Source: Hevea brasiliensis
Lineage: Eukaryota > Streptophyta > Magnoliopsida > Malpighiales > Euphorbiaceae
Assembly: GCF_030052815.1 (NCBI RefSeq)
Contig: NC_079498.1
Span: forward strand, 73,518,992-73,582,991
Direction of reading: 5' to 3'
Length of the DNA stretch: 64,000 nucleotides
Under the pieces are notes generated by a model that was given only the letters and a program-made list of their open reading frames with translations, made no database searches and was not told the origin of the DNA. Both the position numbers and the translations under genes were made by a program. Shown here one piece after another: positions 58,920 through 64,000 of the stretch. Positions within the stretch are counted from its first letter, which is position 1. Each line of letters opens with the position of its first letter.

Positions 58920-60010
58920 ATGGACCCCACATCTCAGAGCACAGTTGAGGAGGAAGTGGAGAGTCATGCTCCACCTGCAGCAGCTGAGATTGGGGGTAGG
59001 GGAGAACCTGCTCAACCAGTTCCAGCAGAGCATGCTCAGCCTCCACAGGCCATGTTCCAGCAAATGGCTGAATTCTTCAGACAAATGGCTGGGGTAATGC
59101 CACCACCACCACCACCTCCACAGTAGAAATCACACCTGGAAAGACTGAGAAAATTTAGAGAAGTGGATTTCTTTGGCAAGAGAGAAGATGATTCTGTTGC
59201 AGTCGAAAACTGGTTAAACAGAACAGGTAGAGTTTTAAAACAACTCCACTGCACTCCAGAACAAAATCTAGAAGCTGCTGTATCTCTGTTGCAAGATGAT
59301 GCCTACCAATGGTTGGATACAGTGTCTAGTGAAGCGCAGCCAGAAGTAATAACTTGGGACATCTTCCTCTTAGAATTCAAGAAGTAATATGTGGGTAGTG
59401 TATACCTAGAAGAAAGTTCATTAACCTGAGGCAGAGACAGTTGACAGTAGTAGAGTATGAAAAAGAATTTGTCAGACTGAGCCACTACGGAAGGGAGATA
59501 GTCCCTAATGAGGCTGAAAGGTGTAAGAGATTTGAAGAGGGATTAAATGATAATATAAAGATCATGATTACTGCCTTGGGAATCACAGACTTTACCAAGT
59601 TAGTGAAAGCTATAATAAAAGTTGAAAAGGTTAGAATAAGTGAGCAGAGAAGAAGCGAGAGACAGCAGAAGAGGGGCTCGGGTCAGTCTAGTTCATCTCC
59701 TGCACCTGGAAAGAAGTTCAAAGGTCCACCTGCACAGAGTTCAAGTCAACCTCAAGGTCAAGGTCAGTCTCAGGGGCCCAGGCCATAGTTCACCCCTAGG
59801 AGAGATCAATCCATACCATTAGTGGGCAGCTCTCCAGGGACGGAGTTCAGGGGACTAGCCCCAGCATCTTCTGCATGTCCACATTGCCTGAAATGGCATA
59901 AGGGGGAGTGTTAGAGAGTGACTGGTGCCTGCTTAAGGTGTGGGTCAACAGAGCATCAGCTGAGGAACTGTCCACGCAGAACTGCAACTGCTGCTCCAAC
60001 ACAAGCAGAC
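58920..60010 (+). pseudogene. gag: A2 gag
   Basis: ATG at 58920 opens 68 codons (FQQMAEFFRQMAG, then seven prolines) to a TAG at 59124, exactly where A1 has TAA. The capsid resumes in the same frame (LQDDAYQW), meets a TAA near 59385, then a small deletion shifts the frame; 59441-59788 continues with EYEKEFVRLSHYGREI. Nucleocapsid: CPHCLKWHKGEC is intact as a first knuckle, followed by a TAG (Trp in the presumed parent), then CLRCGSTEHQLRNC, an intact CX2CX4HX4C. Confidence 0.86.
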
Positions 60011-61259
60011 AGACCTGCTCCTGCACCACAAAGGGGTAGGAAATCTGGAAAATCTGAGACAGTGGGACCATCACAGAGGCCTGCATCTGAGCCAGCAGAG
60101 AGGCCTGAGGGCAGAGCACTTACCAGAGCCTATGCCATAAGAGCTCAAGAGAAGCAAGATGCCCCAGACGTTATCACGGGTACGTTCTCCCTCTATAATA
60201 CATCTGTGCATGCATTGGTGGATCCAGGATCCACTCATTCATACATCTGCATCAACCTACCGTAGAAAGGGGGATACTAGTAGGGGAGAGTGACCATGAC
60301 ATCCTGGTGACTAATCCATTAGGCCATTGTGTAGTGGTGAACAAAGTGTACAAAGGTTACCCGTTAAGGATTCAGGGGTATAAATTCTTGGCAGACCTGA
60401 TTAAGTTGCCTTTCCATGAGTTTGACATGATTTTGGGAATGGACTGGTTGTCACTTCATCAGGCAAAGGTTGATTGTAAATTGAAGAGAATTTCTTTGAA
60501 AACTCTTGAGGGTAATGAGATCACAGTTGTGGGGGAAAGGACAGATTTCTTGTCCAATGTCATCTCAGCCACAGTTGCAAGAAAACTGATGAAAAAATGT
60601 TGTGAAGCCTACCTAGCATATATGGTGGATACTATGCAGGCTAAGCCAGATCTATGTGACATACCCACAGTAAGAGACTTCCCAGATGTGTTCCCTGAAG
60701 AATTGCCTAGCTTGCCATCAGAAAGGGAAGTCGAATTTGCTATTGAGATACTACCGGGTACAGCACCAATCTCTACTGCTCCTTATAGGATGGCACCCAC
60801 AAAATTGAAGGAACTGAAAATCCAGTTATAGGAGTTATTAGATAAAGGGCTCATATGCTTTAGTGTGTCACCATGGGGAGCTCCAGTGCTATTTGTAAAG
60901 AAGAAGGATGGGACTTTGAGGTTATGCATTGATTACCGATAGTTGAATAAAGTAACAGTGAAGAACAAATATCCGTTGCCTAGAATTGATGATCTATTTG
61001 ATCAGTTAAAGGGAGCAGGAGTATTTTCCAAAATTGATCTCAGATCAGGGTATCATCAGTTGAGGGTGAAGGATGCAGATGTGCCAAAGACTGCATTCAG
61101 GACCTGGTATGGGCATTATGAGTTCCTAGTGATGCCCTTTGGCCTAGCAAATGCACCAGCGGCATTCATGGACCTTATGAACTGTATCTTCCATCTATAC
61201 CTTGATCAGTTTGTAATGGCCATTATTGATGATATTTTGGTGTATTCCAAGACTAGGGA
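60011..61259 (+). pseudogene. pol: A2 pol: protease and partial RT
   Basis: Protease DPGSTHSYI at 60221. A one-base deletion near 60262 shifts the frame just after CINLP. The frame 60307-60831 carries MILGMDWLS and the start of RT (FPEELPSLPSEREVEF). TAG stops interrupt at 60829 and near 60940 (the latter from CAG). RT continues to [13 protein letters not shown], with Ile for Phe in the FIDD box, and stops at the nested LTR (61260). Confidence 0.88.
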
Positions 61260-64000
61260 TGTCACACCCTACCCCTCTGTAAGGCATAACATGATCCCGT
61301 AGTATACCTAATGAATTACCAACTCTGTCTACTGATAACCCATTAAATACACTACAAGGGATTTTAAAAACTTTTCTTACTTCTTTTACAGTGGTGAGCA
61401 CTATTTACAGGTGTTAAAAACCTTTTTGAACTGAAGTGATAGAACTAACACATTTGAATTATTTGGAATTTCTGTAAAAATTTTGGTAGAGTGCCATCTG
61501 TATTTTGGATAAAACAGTTCTTCAGAAAAACCTGTAAAAAGCACTTCAATATATATTTCCAAATCTCAACTCCAACATGTTTCTCAACACAACATATTTC
61601 TCAACTCAAATCCATAGTAATTTTTCAAAGACTGAGATACAAGAAATATAATACAATTTTTTTTAAGTCAAAATAACTCATAATTTATTTTACAACTTTA
61701 ATGTACAATTTTATTTTACAACTGCTCAAAACTAAGAACAATATATACATACAGTAAACATACATTACAGTATAAAATGCAAAATGTGGTATACGCAATA
61801 TACCCGATGATCTCTCAATGTAGTACTAGCAGCCTAGTCTACTGTCCTGTCAGTCTGTCTACCTGCGGCAAAGAATGAAAGCTATCACGAGTAAAATTTA
61901 CTCAGTGGTGCACAATAACAATTTGAAATGCGATATATAGATCTTTTATTGACAGTTCACAAATCAAATGATTCACAATTCCATTTCACAATTTCCAAAA
62001 TTCACCTAACACAAATTTGATCAAGTAATTGAATAATACCGTTTTGCAAATCAATAACACAATTCGATCAAATAACTGAATAATACCATTTTGCAAATCA
62101 ATCACACAATTCGATCAAATAACTGAATAATACCGTTTTGCAAATCAATAACACAATTCGATCAAATAACTGAATAATACCGTTTTGCAAATCAATCACA
62201 CAATTCGATCAAATAACTGAATAATACCATTTTGCAAATCAATAACACAATTCGATCAAATAACTGAATAATACAATGTTGCCAATCGATAACATAATTT
62301 AGGCCATGACACAATTTTTCCACACATGCCATGTTGTACACCGCGACAAGACACACTCACCCCAATAATCGAAATCAATGAGGGAGGAAGCTAGCTGAAT
62401 AATGAGTACTCATCCACACTCACTTTAGACTGGGAAGTCAATGAGGGAGGAACATAATCACACTCACCCCAGACTGATAAGTCAAAGAGGGGGGAATATC
62501 ACACTCACCCCATAAATGGAGGAGGAACATAGTAACAGTGTCATGCCAAGTGTGAATCAAAACAATTTCAAATCACAATATTTCATACAAACCATAAATC
62601 ACATTTTATCTCAAAATTTCCATTTGCAAAGTTAGCAACACAATAAGTTCCAAATAATATTCCCAAAAACAAAGCAATAAAAAATTATTCATAACTCATT
62701 TCTCCAAATAAATTTACTAGTAAAAGCAGTAAATATAAAAGTATTGTGCACGGACACAATTTAAAACAATAACATATAAATAATCGTAATTTATTTCAAT
62801 TGAAAAATTCAAAAGAAATACTTATTGTGCACAAATACAATTTAAAACAATAACATACAATTAATCATAATTTATTTTAATTGAAAAATTCAAAAGAAAT
62901 AATTATTGTGCACAAACCTCTGATAACTGTCTCTAACGATAATGCTTGATAATTAATTCACTGAATTCATTTATTCGCTTAGTCAACCTACTATGTCGAC
63001 CCTTGGTACATTCTAGGTAATTTAGGTTTTAATGTTATTAATATGTCACATTCAATAGTATTTTAGGGTTGGTACATGTTACCAATTTCAGTTCCGTGTA
63101 TACTGCATTTTCTTGCAATTTGCTGGATTCCGGGATACTAGTTTGACCTAGCCGGACGACCTAGTTCCCTCAGTTTTTGGGTTTCGGTCAAAACTACAAA
63201 CTTGTAGATCTATGTCTTATTGCATGCGGGGCAAAATTTCAGATCATTCCGAGTTATGTAGACCAAGTTATGGTCATTTTACTATTGCTGGTCAAATTGC
63301 ACCAAAATTGGTCATTTTAGGTCACTTTAGGTCATTTTAGGTTCGGCCAGTTTTTGGACCCGAACTTGTGCAAGCTGTTTGACTTGCTTATGGTCATTTC
63401 TGGGCTTTTGTGTCTTCACAAGACTTGTAGATATGGGTCTTAACTATTCATGGTTAAAATTTCAGGTCAATTGGACTTATTTTGAGTGAGTTATGGCCTA
63501 AACACTAACTGCTGCCCAAATGGTCAGTTTTCAGGCCTCAATTGCACTTAATCCGGATTTGGTCATTTTTCAAGCTACCTTGCAAGCAGAATTTTGGCAA
63601 GCTTCCTTCATGAAAGTTGGCACATTTTGTGCCTAGTTTCACCTCCAATTGGTCTCATACCAATTGGAGCCACACACTTAAAGTTATAGGCCTAAAATGC
63701 ATACTGCCCTATTGCACTTTCTTTATTACTCATCAAAGCTCACTTTTAGCATTTACCAATTCACACATTCTTACCTAATCTGGTTTGTACCATAACCTAA
63801 ACATATTTTACCACATATTGTTGATCATTTTGGCAGCTTACAATCACATTCAACATACACCATAAAGTACAGAATTTACCAAGTCCAAGTTACACACAAT
63901 TTAACTACATAACAAGCTCATTTACATGCCTAAACTCAAACCCTTGTACACATATACAATCTGCCATAGCAAGCACCATAATTCAACCATGTAATTTCAT
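61260..64000 (-). mobile_element. B-type gypsy LTR, minus orientation, running off the window
   Basis: The plus strand begins TGTCACACCCTACCCCTCTG, the complement of the B-type right end. It matches the reverse complement of about 4220-6958. The stem-loop is at 61881-61905 (GAGTA-AAATT-TACTC). The candidate middle exon is absent: near 62920 the sequence skips from GTTAGAGACA to TATCAGAGGTTTG on the minus strand. Solo LTR or part of a longer element cannot be decided. AGGGA (61255-61259) would be the left target copy. Confidence 0.88.
62032..62290. repeat. 47-bp tandem array, about 5.5 copies, inside the B-type LTR
   Basis: AATAATACC starts at 62032, 62079, 62126, 62173 and 62220, and a diverged copy at 62267; period exactly 47 bp. 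The units alternate between ...CCGTTTTG and ...CCATTTTG. The array is absent from the other B LTRs in the window. Confidence 0.92.

Larger units (their letters stand above)
57342..61259 (+). mobile_element. Ty3/gypsy chromovirus A2, 3' part removed or displaced by a nested LTR
   Basis: 5' LTR (57342-58792), primer site, gag, protease and RT up to SKTRD, where a minus-strand B-type LTR starts at 61260. RNase H, integrase and the 3' LTR are not in the window and may lie beyond 64000. Closely related to A1. Confidence 0.88.

Overview
The window is a block of nested plant transposable elements. I see no ordinary host protein gene, rRNA or tRNA gene in its 64 kb. The organism is a flowering plant, probably a eudicot: there are chromodomain-bearing Ty3/gypsy elements (Tekay/Del-like chromoviruses) with 3-4 kb LTRs, a Ty1/copia element with 2.1 kb LTRs, a plant-only 'putative gypsy type transposon' gag-like gene, and a decayed Helitron helicase. 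I do not name a species. All identities come from reading motifs by eye; no database was searched.

Left third (1-25344). An old 'gatcgg'-rich element, here called HE, carries two minisatellites and a two-exon gag-like gene (7336-12607). It has been hit three times: by a 4.0 kb solo LTR (2937-6958, TSD TCTGA), by a 3.4 kb solo LTR inside the gene (8739-12165, TSD TATTA), and by a 12.2 kb element with both LTRs, called B1 (12947-25105, TSD CTAAT). B1 has a tRNA-Met primer site, gag, protease, RT, RNase H, integrase with chromodomain, and a polypurine tract.

Middle (25345-40244). Chromovirus A1 (25345-35822) has a 5'-truncated 5' LTR, a gag-pol read in one frame with many stops, and a complete 3' LTR. 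To its right lie only the right-hand parts of three further LTRs (gypsy, copia plus, copia minus). This fits nested insertions whose left sides were all lost in one deletion with a breakpoint at 25344/25345.

Right part (40245-64000). A roughly 1.1 kb direct duplication of unknown origin lies next to a minus-strand Helitron/PIF1-like helicase relic split by a solo LTR (42532-45568, TSD CAACT). Then come a copia LTR fragment, a minus-strand gypsy-LTR fragment split by a copia element with both LTRs (46936-56948, minus strand, TSD CTTAC), chromovirus A2 (57342-61259), and a minus-strand LTR (61260 to the window end) that interrupts the A2 reverse transcriptase.

The gypsy LTRs fall into an A group (3' end GGGTGTCACA or close) and a B group (3' end GGTGTGACA). 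B1 looks like a mosaic: its left part is A-like and its right part B-like. Signals shared across these LTRs are the most interesting content: a stem-loop whose arms change while pairing is kept, a TGACATCA palindrome upstream of a TATA-like site, and candidate splice signals inside the LTRs. Nearly every coding region has stops or frameshifts, and many of the stops are explained by single C-to-T or G-to-A changes.
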